DNA of 21,100 bases, from NCBI GenBank assembly GCA_000437315.1, contig FR899380.1:1-21100 (forward strand), given 5' to 3'. This stretch comes from Mycoplasma sp. CAG:472 (GTDB taxonomy: Bacteria; Bacillota_I; Bacilli_A; RF39; UBA660). The translations under genes and the position numbers were made by a program. The stretch's first letter is position 1. Each line of letters begins with the position of its first letter. Positions 1-8,136 of the stretch are shown piece after piece. The notes beneath the pieces are model-generated. The model was given only the letters and a program-made list of their open reading frames with translations, searched no databases and was not told where the DNA came from.

Positions 1-144
1 TACTAAATTATACTATCAATTTATTAAAAAAACTAGTACCATATTTCGTGAAATAATCATTAAATTTTCCTATATAAGATTTAAGAAAATACGAACAAGA
101 TAATACCTTGATTTGTAAAAGTTTTATATATTTATTATTTTTCT

Positions 145-171
145 AAAAAAAATCTAAGAATAAATCTTAGA
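145..171 (-). terminator. Rho-independent terminator of the symporter gene
   Basis: On the minus strand a 7-bp stem (TCTAAGA/TCTTAGA, 5-nt loop) is followed by eight Ts. It overlaps the stop codon of the symporter gene. Bases 1-144 to its left show no convincing gene. Confidence 0.8.
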
Positions 172-1405
172 ATTTTTGTTTTTTACTAAGCCAATTTTTA
201 CCATCAATAATTCTTGCAACAAGCATACTACTTGCACTATCACCGACTACATTTAAAAGTGTTGCTGGAGCATCTATTATTGTGGCTATTATTGTTAGTA
301 TCGGAAGACTTGCTATAGGAAAGCCCATTAAACTAATAATAAGCATTTCTGAAATAGTTCCTCCACCAATAGGTACTGCTGTAATTAAAATTGTTGCTAA
401 TATACTTACTCCAAGAACTTTAAAAGTGCTAACATCCATGCCAAATAAATATACTAAGAACATTATTTTAAATACACTACCTATTATTGAACCATCTTTA
501 TGAAACGATGTACCAAGAGGAATTATAGTATCTGCTATATCATCAGAAACACCAATATTTTTTGCAGCTTTTGTATTAACGGGAATTGATGCTGCTGAAG
601 AACATGTTGCAAGAGCTGTAGCCGATGGAACCATTATATTTTGCCAATATAGTTTTAATCCTTTTTTACCACCAGAAATAAAGGCATATAAACTATAAAT
701 AACAAAATAAACAAATGCACATGATACTGTATAAATAATAAGCATTTTTAAATAACTTGTAGCAACACCTGCGCCAAACTCGCCTACAAAAGAGGCAAAG
801 TAAGCCCCTATTCCAATTGGAGCATAATACATAATAATTTTAATAAGCATTTGAAGTACATCATTAAAGCTTTCTAATACCTCAAGAGCTTTTTTACCTT
901 TATCTTTTGCAAAATGAATAGCAAGACCAGTTAAAATAGATATAACAATTAAAGCAATAATATTATCTTTAGAAATTATTTTTACAAAATCATCAGTTGA
1001 AATTGCATTAACTGTTCTTGTTAAAATATCAAGTTTTTCATCATTATCAGTAATTGAATAATCAAAAGATTCTTTTATTTTAATACTATCTTTTTTATTA
1101 ACTAAAGTTATTTTAGTCGAAGCAATACCAATTAAAACACTTATAAGTGATGTTAAAACAAATATTCCAATAATAGTAATTAATATTTTACCAAGTCTTT
1201 TTGGTTCTTTCATTTTACCAATAGAGGTACTTAAAGTTAAAAATATTAAAGGTACTATAATAGTAAGTAATAAATTAATAAATAAAGTCCCAAAAGGTTT
1301 TAATATAGTGGCTTTCTCTTTAAAGATAACTCCAATCAAAGTTCCCACAATAACAGAAATAAACATAATTATTGTAGATTTGTAATTTTTAAATATTTTT
1401 TTCAT
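167..1405 (-). CDS. Dicarboxylate/amino acid:cation symporter (DAACS/SDF family)
   Basis: This 412-residue membrane protein belongs to the sodium- or proton-coupled glutamate/aspartate/serine transporter family (GltP/SstT/EAAT-like). It should import an acidic or small amino acid or a dicarboxylate across the cytoplasmic membrane. The length and several hydrophobic segments fit the family. Visible landmarks are the serine-rich re-entrant loop (SSAAS, residues 269-273), HKDGS at 302-306 where most members have NMDGT, the PIGGGT loop at 345-350, and the NVVGD substrate/sodium motif at 385-389. The start has an AAGGAAG ribosome binding site. The gene is transcribed alone, divergent from the Sel1 gene, and ends in its own terminator. 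The HKDG variant and missing experimental link mean the substrate cannot be assigned; serine/threonine or glutamate are both possible. Confidence 0.9.
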   Translation of the reverse strand: MKKIFKNYKSTIIMFISVIVGTLIGVIFKEKATILKPFGTLFINLLLTIIVPLIFLTLSTSIGKMKEPKRLGKILITIIGIFVLTSLISVLIGIASTKITLVNKKDSIKIKESFDYSITDNDEKLDILTRTVNAISTDDFVKIISKDNIIALIVISILTGLAIHFAKDKGKKALEVLESFNDVLQMLIKIIMYYAPIGIGAYFASFVGEFGAGVATSYLKMLIIYTVSCAFVYFVIYSLYAFISGGKKGLKLYWQNIMVPSATALATCSSAASIPVNTKAAKNIGVSDDIADTIIPLGTSFHKDGSIIGSVFKIMFLVYLFGMDVSTFKVLGVSILATILITAVPIGGGTISEMLIISLMGFPIASLPILTIIATIIDAPATLLNVVGDSASSMLVARIIDGKNWLSKKQKF

Positions 1406-1460
1406 TTTTTACTTCCTTTCTATTAAAATTATATTTTAAATTTATAAAAAAAAGAATATT

Positions 1461-1489
1461 TTGAAATCCACATAAATCCACGATATAAT
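1461..1489 (+). promoter_or_regulatory. Sigma-A promoter of the Sel1 gene with a direct-repeat candidate operator
   Basis: TTGAAA at 1461-1466 and TATAAT at 1484-1489 are separated by 17 bp, 15 bp upstream of the ATG at 1505. The spacer region holds two exact copies of AAATCCAC (1464-1471 and 1474-1481), ten bases apart, one helical turn. This layout fits a protein binding site, but no regulator is known. Confidence 0.7.
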
Positions 1490-1504
1490 AAATATAGGTG
1501 TTAT

Positions 1505-2767
1505 ATGAAAAAAAAATTTATTAAAATGAATGATGGTAAAAATTATTTATCTTTAGGTAATATTATAAATATAATAAAAAAACATTCTAAAGTTGAGGCC
1601 TCAGGTATTCAAAAAGAAGTATTTTGTGGGGTATTTAATATAAATGATATTAAAACTACTACAGTAAATAATTATTTAATTGGATATAGACCTATAGGAA
1701 TAGAATATAAAAAAATATATTTAGATTTAAAAGAAGAATATCTTAATAATAAAGAAATTTTTATACCAATATTTGCTAATATAATCTCTATTTTAGAGGA
1801 AAGAATAATTAAGTGTGATGATCTTAATATTAAAATAATAAATGAAAATTCTAAGATTAAAAAAGTTTGTTTAGATATATTACATCTAAAGGATGAAAAT
1901 GTTTCCAATAATTTTATAGAAAAAATAAATAATTATTTAGATAATAACAATTATTATGAAGCTCTCATTGAATTATTATTTTATGGAGTACTTGAAAATA
2001 AACAACCAATATTTGATGAAGTTATAATTAATATTAATGAATATGAATTAAAGGAATATTTAAAAATAAATCTTTATGAAGGAATAAGTTATATAAACTC
2101 ATTAAAAATTCTTGCACAAAAAGATAATATGTATGCTAATGCACAACTTGGTTCACTTGAATATAGTGGTTTAATAAGTGGAAAAATAGATTATGAAAAG
2201 TGCTATGAATATTATATGAAAGCTGCTTTAAAAGGACATCCTAAAGCATCTTGGATGATTGGTAATTTAATATTTTCTAATAAAGTTAAAGAAAAAAATG
2301 TTGATATAATGTTAAAGTTTTTAAATAAAGCAGTAGATTTAGGAAGTATTGCTGCCCTTAATACTTTAGGAAGATATTATTTAAATATTAATGAAATTAC
2401 CTCTATTAAATATTTTAAAAAAGCTGCAGAATATGGATATGCTTATGCCTATAATAATTTAGGAATGTATTATGAAAAAAATAATGATTATAAACTTGCT
2501 AAAAATTACTATAAATTAAGTGCTGATTTATTAAATAGTTGGGCATTAAATAAAATGGGAGAAATATGCATTAATGAAGGTAATTATAAAGATGCATTAT
2601 TTTACTTTAATAAAGCAATTAACTGCCCTATTTCTGAAAGAAGTTATTATGCATACTATAACCTAGCAAAAATATATAAAAGTGGTAATAAAAAATTAAA
2701 TATTTCTAAAAATGAAAAACTTTATAATAAATATATGAATATTTTTCAAAATAAAAAGGAAAGTTAA
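1505..2767 (+). CDS. Sel1-like (SLR/TPR) repeat protein
   Basis: This 420-residue protein has no signal peptide or clear membrane segment. Residues 1-200 are Asn/Ile/Lys-rich and match nothing I recognise. From about residue 210 to 405 it carries about five Sel1-like helical repeats, recognisable by recurring patterns such as NAQLGSLEYSG, KASWMIGNLIF, AALNTLGRYY, YAYNNLGMYYE and YYAYYNLAKIY, each followed by an amphipathic helix ending in KAA or similar. Sel1 repeats form a solenoid that usually acts as a scaffold for protein-protein interaction. It has a good promoter and an AGGTG ribosome binding site. Its stop overlaps the convergent wall-hydrolase stop by four bases. The partner is unknown. 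Confidence 0.8.
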   Translation: MKKKFIKMNDGKNYLSLGNIINIIKKHSKVEASGIQKEVFCGVFNINDIKTTTVNNYLIGYRPIGIEYKKIYLDLKEEYLNNKEIFIPIFANIISILEERIIKCDDLNIKIINENSKIKKVCLDILHLKDENVSNNFIEKINNYLDNNNYYEALIELLFYGVLENKQPIFDEVIININEYELKEYLKINLYEGISYINSLKILAQKDNMYANAQLGSLEYSGLISGKIDYEKCYEYYMKAALKGHPKASWMIGNLIFSNKVKEKNVDIMLKFLNKAVDLGSIAALNTLGRYYLNINEITSIKYFKKAAEYGYAYAYNNLGMYYEKNNDYKLAKNYYKLSADLLNSWALNKMGEICINEGNYKDALFYFNKAINCPISERSYYAYYNLAKIYKSGNKKLNISKNEKLYNKYMNIFQNKKES

Positions 2768-2782
2768 ATTCTATTACTTTCC
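2753..2782 (-). terminator. Possible terminator shared by two convergent genes
   Basis: GGAAAGT (2758-2764) pairs with ACTTTCC (2776-2782) around an 11-nt loop. On the minus strand it is followed by TTTTT. The stop codons of both convergent genes lie inside it. The stem is short and the loop long, so this is a modest call. Confidence 0.45.
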
Positions 2783-3414
2783 TCTAAAGTATTAAAATAG
2801 TTATTACCCATTGTACTAAATTTTTCTGAACCAGTTATTACTATATTATTAGCCCTAAATGATAAATAATTATGCATTATTTTTTCATCGTATAAAAAGT
2901 CAATAACAGCATTATAACCATTTAAGTCAGTTCTATTTAAATATCTAGTAAAAGTACCATGTTGATAAACAACAAATTGATTAGGCATAATTGCTTGATA
3001 GTATAAACTTTGTCCATTATTTTTACCAAAGTAACTACTACAACTTCTTACCCAGTTTTTAGCATGAGTTCTATTATAAATTGTATTAATTACTGCATAG
3101 GCATCTTCATAAGAATTACTTTGTGCCTCAGATAAAACTATAGCAGTTAAAGTATTAAATTCATTCTTAGTTAAATTATACTTATTTAAAATATAGTCTA
3201 TTTTATCTTCCTTAGTAATATTTGCATTATAATTATCAAATGAGGATACTTTCGTATTAACTTCTTTTACTCTTTGAACACTAGGTGCAAAAATTATTGT
3301 AAACATCATACATAGAGCAATACCAAAGTTAGTTATTTTTTTTATATTAAAATTATTGATTTCCTTTTTATTCATTCTCCATATATTATGGAGGACATAA
3401 TCATTTTTATTCAT
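2764..3414 (-). CDS. Cell wall hydrolase, SleB/CwlJ-like (Hydrolase_2)
   Basis: From the ATG at 3414 the product is 216 residues; this start has an AGGGGGAAAG ribosome binding site and a good promoter, unlike an upstream in-frame ATG 15 codons earlier. Residues 27-44 form a single N-terminal membrane segment or uncleaved signal anchor, so the rest is likely outside the cell. Residues 84-210 look like the SleB/CwlJ family of peptidoglycan hydrolases: a helix ending in the family's acidic position (LSEAQS, Glu96, corresponding to the EARGE motif), then AYAVINTIYNR, and later NQFVVY, corresponding to the GQFSP segment. The family cuts peptidoglycan glycan strands; in spore-formers it acts in germination, but general wall turnover is equally possible here. 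Confidence 0.7.
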   Translation of the reverse strand: MNKNDYVLHNIWRMNKKEINNFNIKKITNFGIALCMMFTIIFAPSVQRVKEVNTKVSSFDNYNANITKEDKIDYILNKYNLTKNEFNTLTAIVLSEAQSNSYEDAYAVINTIYNRTHAKNWVRSCSSYFGKNNGQSLYYQAIMPNQFVVYQHGTFTRYLNRTDLNGYNAVIDFLYDEKIMHNYLSFRANNIVITGSEKFSTMGNNYFNTLEESNRI

Positions 3415-3438
3415 TCTTTCCCCCTGAATAACAAAATA

Positions 3439-3467
3439 ATTATACCATAAAATATGCAAAACGTCAA
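3439..3467 (-). promoter_or_regulatory. Promoter of the SleB-like hydrolase gene
   Basis: On the minus strand TTGACG (3467-3462) and a perfect TATAAT (3444-3439) are 17 bp apart, about 25 bp upstream of the chosen start codon. This supports the start at 3414. Confidence 0.75.
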
Positions 3468-3500
3468 ATTATGTAAACTAATTACCACATTTTAACAATT

Positions 3501-3525
3501 AAAAAGCCCGAATATATGGGCTTTT
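3501..3525. terminator. Bidirectional hairpin terminator
   Basis: AAAAGCCC (3502-3509) pairs with GGGCTTTT (3518-3525). On the minus strand it is followed by a T-run, so it should stop transcripts of the upstream beta-lactamase-like gene before the hydrolase promoter. Confidence 0.8.
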
Positions 3526-3540
3526 CTAAGTTAATATATA

Positions 3541-3578
3541 AATTAATAATCTAAATAATAATTTAATTAATAATCTAA
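3541..3578. repeat. Short AT-rich direct repeat
   Basis: AATTAATAATCTAA occurs exactly at 3541-3554 and 3565-3578, just downstream of the beta-lactamase-like gene's stop codon. In DNA this AT-rich it could be chance. Confidence 0.6.
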
Positions 3579-3581
3579 TAA

Positions 3582-4889
3582 TTATTTATTAATACAAGAG
3601 GATACTTTATAATCCCAATAAGCTTTATGAAGTTTATAAGTAAGATTAGATACATCCTCAAAATAAGAACCTGCAGATAAACAGCCTAAATTTGATAAAG
3701 CAATAACAATATATGGATTTTCATCAAAAACTATAGATATATCGTGCATTACAGAGCCAGCACATCCACTTTTATTTGCCGTGGTTAAACCCTGTGGAGG
3801 AGTTAAAAACTGACCTCCATTATCAGTAAAATAACTCATAAGTTCTTTTGCTATATCACTACCTTTTTCATAAAAATTATAAAGTTCATTCATATAAATT
3901 GCAGCATCATGAGCACTTGTTTCACCCCATATAGTTGGCCTTGTAAATATAGCATTCGTACCCTTAGCTTTCCAAAAGGCAAGCATATCATCTTTATTAA
4001 ATCTATCCATAAGCATAGTATGAGCTACATTATCACTATAATATGCAGAATTTTTTACAAGTTCTCTTACTGTATAATAAGTATTTTCCTCACCTAATTT
4101 AATATAACCAGCACCAGGATTATAATATTTTTTTGTATACAAAAGTTTTTCCTCTAAATCGATAGAACCATTTTCTGCATTTTCATAAATATATATGTCT
4201 GTTGGTGCTTTAATTGTCGAAGCCGTAAATATATGTTGATTTTCATTATAACTAACTGTAAAACCAGTATAAATATCAACATATTTATAAGCAAAACGAT
4301 TTATTGATTTATTATAATAATCATTTATTTCATTTATAACTGAAGTAACACTTTCTGGTAACTTTTCTATTGGAGTATTACTTTGCATACAACTTACAAT
4401 TTGAGAAGCTTTAGAATCTTTTATAAAGTTTGGACTATCTTTAGGAATATTATATATTTCCATATTAGGATTTTCCTTTTTATCTATTTCAAAAAAATAA
4501 TTTTCATACTCTTCATTTTGTGAGGATAATGCAAAACTGGTTCCAACACTTATTACTGTTAAAATAATTATTAAAATACCTAAAATAATTAATAATTTAC
4601 ATCTTTTTGTCTTTAATAAATCTATAATTTTTTCTTTATTAGATTGTTTTTCAACAGGTTTTAATGCATCTTTAATTTTTGCTATATCTTCTTTTTTTAA
4701 TGTTGGAATCTTTTTTATTAATTCATTTATTTCTTCTTCAGTATAATCTTTAATAACTGGAAGTGAAGTAGTAAGCATTTCAATTTGTTCATCATTTAAG
4801 TCTTTTATTATGGGAACTGCTGTAGTTAAAAATTCAATATCTTCTTGTGAAGTATTTTTATTTAAATTGTTATTAACCTCTTTATTCAT
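3582..4889 (-). CDS. Membrane-anchored class A beta-lactamase-like serine hydrolase
   Basis: Starting at the ATG at 4889 (GGTGAG ribosome binding site; the longer open frame lacks one), the protein has 435 residues. Residues 1-95 are cytoplasmic, acidic, and hold about three related units (residues 17-33, 34-52, 53-70) sharing an I-x-x-L-T/I-T/K-x-x-P-x-I/L-K pattern. Residues 97-121 are a membrane segment. Residues 195-430 form an external serine beta-lactamase/penicillin-binding fold with all three active-site motifs: STIK (Ser224, Lys227), SDN (285-287) and KSG (373-375). Members of this group hydrolyse beta-lactams or act on wall peptides. A Glu166-type omega-loop residue is not obvious to me, so resistance should not be assumed. 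A wall enzyme role is plausible given nearby lysozyme and hydrolase genes. Confidence 0.8.
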   Translation of the reverse strand: MNKEVNNNLNKNTSQEDIEFLTTAVPIIKDLNDEQIEMLTTSLPVIKDYTEEEINELIKKIPTLKKEDIAKIKDALKPVEKQSNKEKIIDLLKTKRCKLLIILGILIIILTVISVGTSFALSSQNEEYENYFFEIDKKENPNMEIYNIPKDSPNFIKDSKASQIVSCMQSNTPIEKLPESVTSVINEINDYYNKSINRFAYKYVDIYTGFTVSYNENQHIFTASTIKAPTDIYIYENAENGSIDLEEKLLYTKKYYNPGAGYIKLGEENTYYTVRELVKNSAYYSDNVAHTMLMDRFNKDDMLAFWKAKGTNAIFTRPTIWGETSAHDAAIYMNELYNFYEKGSDIAKELMSYFTDNGGQFLTPPQGLTTANKSGCAGSVMHDISIVFDENPYIVIALSNLGCLSAGSYFEDVSNLTYKLHKAYWDYKVSSCINK

Positions 4890-4931
4890 TCTCTCACCTA
4901 TTATATTAATAGTATACACTAAAAAGTAAAT

Positions 4932-4956
4932 AAAAAAAAGATGCTTTTTACATCTT
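4932..4956 (-). terminator. Terminator of the XRE regulator gene
   Basis: On the minus strand AAGATG pairs with CATCTT around a 7-nt loop, followed by eight Ts (4939-4932). It overlaps the stop codon of the regulator gene. Confidence 0.8.
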
Positions 4957-5638
4957 AACAATTATTAAATTTTATAGGTACTTTATAAGTAACACTTTTT
5001 TCCTCATCAATTTTAGCACTTATTTCTAAATATAAATTACTATCTTTATAATATTTACATGATGGAGAATAATTATCAATTACAAAAGATATCATCTTTA
5101 AATACTCTTTTAAGGAAACTGGAGTTTTTTCTAAATATTCTTTTTCTGAAATAACATTTAAAATATCTTGATGTTTTTCATATAAAGTGCATTTTATATA
5201 AGAATATTTTTGAGTATCATCAGCATTATAATCAACATTTAAATATATTGAGGATTTACTTTCATCATAAGTTATACTTCCCGTAACTTTTATATCTTTT
5301 GTTTCTCCATTTAAAGTTTTAAATTCATAATTATGTTTATGGAAAAATAAAAATACACAAACACTTATGATTATAAATATAATAACTGTAATAATTATCA
5401 TATTTTTTTTGAAAAATGATTTTTTATTTATATTTACTTTCTTACCACTAATCAAATAGTTTAAATCAACATTAAATTTATTTGATATATCTTTTAAAAT
5501 GGTAATATCAGGAATACTTTTATCATTTTCCCATTTTGAAACAGCTTGAAAAGTAACACCCAAAATAGACGCAAATTCATTTTGCGTTAAATTATTTTTC
5601 TTACGGATATCCTTTATTATACTACCTATCTGTTCCAT
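4955..5638 (-). CDS. XRE-family HTH regulator with a membrane anchor
   Basis: The 227-residue product begins at MEQIGSIIKD. A longer open frame exists upstream but would overlap the divergent lysozyme gene. Residues 4-62 are a Cro/C1-type helix-turn-helix: LTQNEFASILGVTFQAVSKW then the IPDITILKDISNKFNVDLNY stretch. Residues 79-99 are a membrane segment, followed by an external domain of about 125 residues that I do not recognise. The architecture suggests a DNA-binding protein that senses something outside the cell. No strong ribosome binding site precedes the ATG. The gene is divergent from the GH25 lipoprotein and both promoters lie on the same palindromic sequence, so the regulator probably controls itself and the lysozyme gene (inference). 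Confidence 0.8.
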   Translation of the reverse strand: MEQIGSIIKDIRKKNNLTQNEFASILGVTFQAVSKWENDKSIPDITILKDISNKFNVDLNYLISGKKVNINKKSFFKKNMIIITVIIFIIISVCVFLFFHKHNYEFKTLNGETKDIKVTGSITYDESKSSIYLNVDYNADDTQKYSYIKCTLYEKHQDILNVISEKEYLEKTPVSLKEYLKMISFVIDNYSPSCKYYKDSNLYLEISAKIDEEKSVTYKVPIKFNNC

Positions 5639-5662
5639 AAATAATATATTACCATAAAAATA

Positions 5663-5691
5663 TTGTACTATCAAATAAATATTGATACAAT
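5663..5691. promoter_or_regulatory. Overlapping divergent promoters on an imperfect palindrome
   Basis: On the plus strand TTGTAC (5663-5668), 17 bp, TACAAT (5686-5691) ends six bases before the lysozyme ATG. On the minus strand the mirror pair TTGTAT (5690-5685), 17 bp, TACAAT (5668-5663) faces the XRE gene. The arms TACTATCAA and TTGATACAA make the site an imperfect inverted repeat, a likely operator for the XRE protein. The lysozyme transcript would be nearly or fully leaderless. Confidence 0.6.
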
Positions 5692-5697
5692 TAATGT

Positions 5698-6831
5698 ATG
5701 AAAAAGATTTTGTTAATAATTTGTTTATTATTTTTATGTTCATGTAAAAAAAATGTTTCCTTAAATAAGAATACTTTTGACTATGGAGCAAAAGTAGATA
5801 TAAAAAATATCACAGATAAAAAATATAAATGTCAAAGTAAAGTGCTTAATACATTAAAGTTAGGAAAACATAATGATACTATATTTTGCAATAAAAAAGA
5901 ATATAAAATTAAATATGAAGTTATAGATAAAGAAAAACCTATTATATGGATTGGCAATACTATAACAAGAACTCCTGGCTATAAAGAAGATATTTCTAAA
6001 GAATTAACTTGTATGGATAATGCCGATAGAACTCCAATAACAAATATAACGGGAAATTTTGATATAAATACACCTGGAACTTATGACTTAACTTTTACTT
6101 GCACTGACTATTCAGGTAATAGTTCAAGTAAAAATTTTAAACTAGTTGTTAAGGAAAAAAATGTAACTACCGGAGGCGCATATACTGGTGTTTTAACTAA
6201 TTATTTAGATTTTAAAGATGTTTATAAAGAAAGAAAAAATAATAATACTTTAGTCGGTATAGATGTTTCAAAATATCAAGGAAACATAGATTGGCAAAAA
6301 GTTAAAGATGCTGGTGTTGAATTTGCCATCATTAGACTAGGCTACAGATACTTTTATGATGAACCTTTATCACTTGACCCTTATTTTCAAAAAAACATTG
6401 AGGGAGCCTCTAAAGTGGGAATTAAGATTGGATTATACTTTTATTCATATGCCAAAAATGCAAAAGATGCTACCCAGGAAGCAAACTTTGTACTTGATAA
6501 CATAAAAGGTTACAATATTGAAATGCCTATTGCATTTGATTGGGAAAGTTTTAACTATTTTAATGCTGGACAAATGAATTTATTTGATTTAAGAGGAGCC
6601 TCAAATGCGTTTCTAAAGACTATTAAAGACGCTGGATACACACCAGTTCACTATGCAAGTAAATCATACCTTGAATATATTTGGCTTCCTGTAGATTATG
6701 ATATATGGCTTGCTCACTATACAAAAGAAACATCTTATAAAGGTGATTATGTAATGTGGCAACTTTCAAGTAATGGTAAAGTTGATGGAATAAATAATTA
6801 TGTTGATATTAATGTATATTATAAAAACTAG
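5698..6831 (+). CDS. GH25 lysozyme (muramidase) lipoprotein with an Ig-like domain
   Basis: The 377-residue product starts with a lipoprotein signal peptide: Lys-Lys, a hydrophobic core and lipobox L-C-S-C with the acylated Cys16. Residues 75-152 look like an Ig-like/DUF5011-type surface domain (PTG-like TPGTYDLTFTCTDYSGNSS). Residues 183-375 are a glycoside hydrolase family 25 domain: GIDVSKYQG with Asp189 and AFDWES with Asp281 and Glu283, the catalytic acidic residues of the family. It should cleave the N-acetylmuramic acid-N-acetylglucosamine bond of peptidoglycan from the outer face of the membrane. There is no ribosome binding site before the ATG and the promoter lies directly in front, so translation may be leaderless. 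The gene ends in a bidirectional terminator. Confidence 0.88.
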   Translation: MKKILLIICLLFLCSCKKNVSLNKNTFDYGAKVDIKNITDKKYKCQSKVLNTLKLGKHNDTIFCNKKEYKIKYEVIDKEKPIIWIGNTITRTPGYKEDISKELTCMDNADRTPITNITGNFDINTPGTYDLTFTCTDYSGNSSSKNFKLVVKEKNVTTGGAYTGVLTNYLDFKDVYKERKNNNTLVGIDVSKYQGNIDWQKVKDAGVEFAIIRLGYRYFYDEPLSLDPYFQKNIEGASKVGIKIGLYFYSYAKNAKDATQEANFVLDNIKGYNIEMPIAFDWESFNYFNAGQMNLFDLRGASNAFLKTIKDAGYTPVHYASKSYLEYIWLPVDYDIWLAHYTKETSYKGDYVMWQLSSNGKVDGINNYVDINVYYKN

Positions 6832-6849
6832 ATTTAAAATCTAGTTTTT
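6823..6849. terminator. Bidirectional terminator between convergent genes
   Basis: A near-perfect palindrome with arms AAAACTAGATT and AATCTAGTTTT ends in T-runs on both strands. The stop codons (TAG) of the lysozyme gene and of the convergent CmpB-like gene both sit inside the arms. Confidence 0.85.
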
Positions 6850-7401
6850 TCTTACAATATGGGCTCCCCTTACTATATTTGGTTTTTTATAAGAGTAAAT
6901 ATTATCTACTAAATATAATGAAAGAAGTATAATACTAATTACAGATAAAGTTTTATAATTAACCTTTTTTAATAAATCAATTATTTTAGGAATTACAAAA
7001 TAATATAGAATTGTTGCAAATAAAGCAAATATTAATGTATATAAAAGACATATTCTACCATTTATATTAAACGGTTTTTTGGAGTAATCCCACCATACCA
7101 TACCTTTAGTAATTTCTAAATAAAAGGAAGTTGCATATTCAATAACAGCACTAATTAAAAATGATAAAGAAAATACAATTATAGGTTTCTTATAAAATTT
7201 CTTTAATAAAATATATATAATAAGTCCTCCGAAACCATAAATAGGAAGCCAAGGACCATGAAGTACACCACGATTTATAAAACCATGACCTTTTCTAATC
7301 TCATTAAGGACCTCAAAACACCAACCTATAAAAGCTAAAGTAAAGAACAGCATTACATAAATAAATAAGTTATTTTTTCCCTTTTGACTTACTTCTTTCA
7401 T
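6841..7401 (-). CDS. CmpB-type (ABC_trans_CmpB, formerly DUF1113) membrane protein
   Basis: This 186-residue protein is mostly hydrophobic with four to five membrane segments. It carries the family's signature blocks: FIGWCFEV near the start, KGHGFINRGVLHGPWLPIYGFG around residues 38-59, IEYATSFYLE, and the strongly conserved WWDYSKKPFNINGRICL. The family is annotated as a putative ABC-transporter permease-like protein, but no ATPase is encoded here and its biochemical role is not established. It is the shorter of two tandem paralogues and overlaps the end of the upstream copy by 32 bases, so the two are likely translated from one mRNA. It ends in a terminator shared with the lysozyme gene. 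Confidence 0.8.
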   Translation of the reverse strand: MKEVSQKGKNNLFIYVMLFFTLAFIGWCFEVLNEIRKGHGFINRGVLHGPWLPIYGFGGLIIYILLKKFYKKPIIVFSLSFLISAVIEYATSFYLEITKGMVWWDYSKKPFNINGRICLLYTLIFALFATILYYFVIPKIIDLLKKVNYKTLSVISIILLSLYLVDNIYSYKKPNIVRGAHIVRKN

Positions 7402-8134
7402 TTTTTACTTTTTCCTTTAATTTATTTTTTTCTTTTTTTATTTCATTTTTAAACTTCTCTTGTTTCTTTTTAATTTTTTCCTTTTGTTTAATAATTTTTT
7501 CTTTTCCCTCTTTTAATTTTTCTGGAAAAATAATTACAAATTTATTACCAAGTAAGGACTTACTTAATATTTCTTTACCTATTTTAGATATTTCTCTAGT
7601 ATTATCTCTTTTCTTAAATGTATTTTCACTTTTAATTTTAAATATTAATTTATATGATAATATATTATCAAGTATAAATGTAATAAGCATTACATAAAAT
7701 GTAAAACTAATTTTAAATGGTGAAAATCTTAAAATTAAAGTTCTTAAGTATGGATCAACAACTTTAATAAGAATAAGACCCATTACCCCAAAACAAAGAG
7801 CATTTTTAAGGCATATTCGACCATTTATATTAAATGGTTTTTTAGAATAATCCCACCATCTAGCATTAAATAATTTTTCCATTACATAGCTAGATAAATA
7901 TTCTACAGTGGAGCATATAATAAGTGCTAAAGAAAATATTGCTAAAGAGTTTGAAAACTTATTTAAAAGAATAGTCATAAATATAGCAGAAAATCCATAA
8001 ATAGGACAATAAGGTCCTAATAAAAATCCCCTGTTAATAAATCCTTTTTTAGGATCAAATGTAACAATTTCTTCACAAATCCAGCCAAATATTGAATATA
8101 ACATAAATAATATAAAATAAATTTTAAAACTCAT
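7370..8134 (-). CDS. CmpB-type membrane protein with a long basic C-terminal tail
   Basis: The chosen start (ATG at 8134) has a strong AAGGAGG ribosome binding site and gives 254 residues. Residues 1-180 match the downstream paralogue block for block: FGWICEE, KGFINRGFLLGPYCPIYGFS, VEYLSSYVME and WWDYSKKPFNINGRICL. Residues about 205-254 form a highly charged, Lys/Glu-rich, probably helical or coiled-coil tail not found in the paralogue. Such a tail would face the cytoplasm and could bind nucleic acid, phospholipid or a partner (inference). It lies two bases downstream of the HD gene, so the three genes form one operon. Confidence 0.8.
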   Translation of the reverse strand: MSFKIYFILFMLYSIFGWICEEIVTFDPKKGFINRGFLLGPYCPIYGFSAIFMTILLNKFSNSLAIFSLALIICSTVEYLSSYVMEKLFNARWWDYSKKPFNINGRICLKNALCFGVMGLILIKVVDPYLRTLILRFSPFKISFTFYVMLITFILDNILSYKLIFKIKSENTFKKRDNTREISKIGKEILSKSLLGNKFVIIFPEKLKEGKEKIIKQKEKIKKKQEKFKNEIKKEKNKLKEKVKNERSKSKGKK

Positions 8135-8136
8135 AA

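Noticed and set aside
282..503. Plus-strand open frame of 73 codons (also 3909-4097 plus and 1672-1908 minus)
   Set aside because: All lie antisense to well-supported genes and have no start signals.
3582..4889. Calling the protein an antibiotic-resistance beta-lactamase
   Set aside because: The three motifs show the fold, but I could not identify the deacylating glutamate, and the cytoplasmic repeats and context fit wall metabolism equally well.
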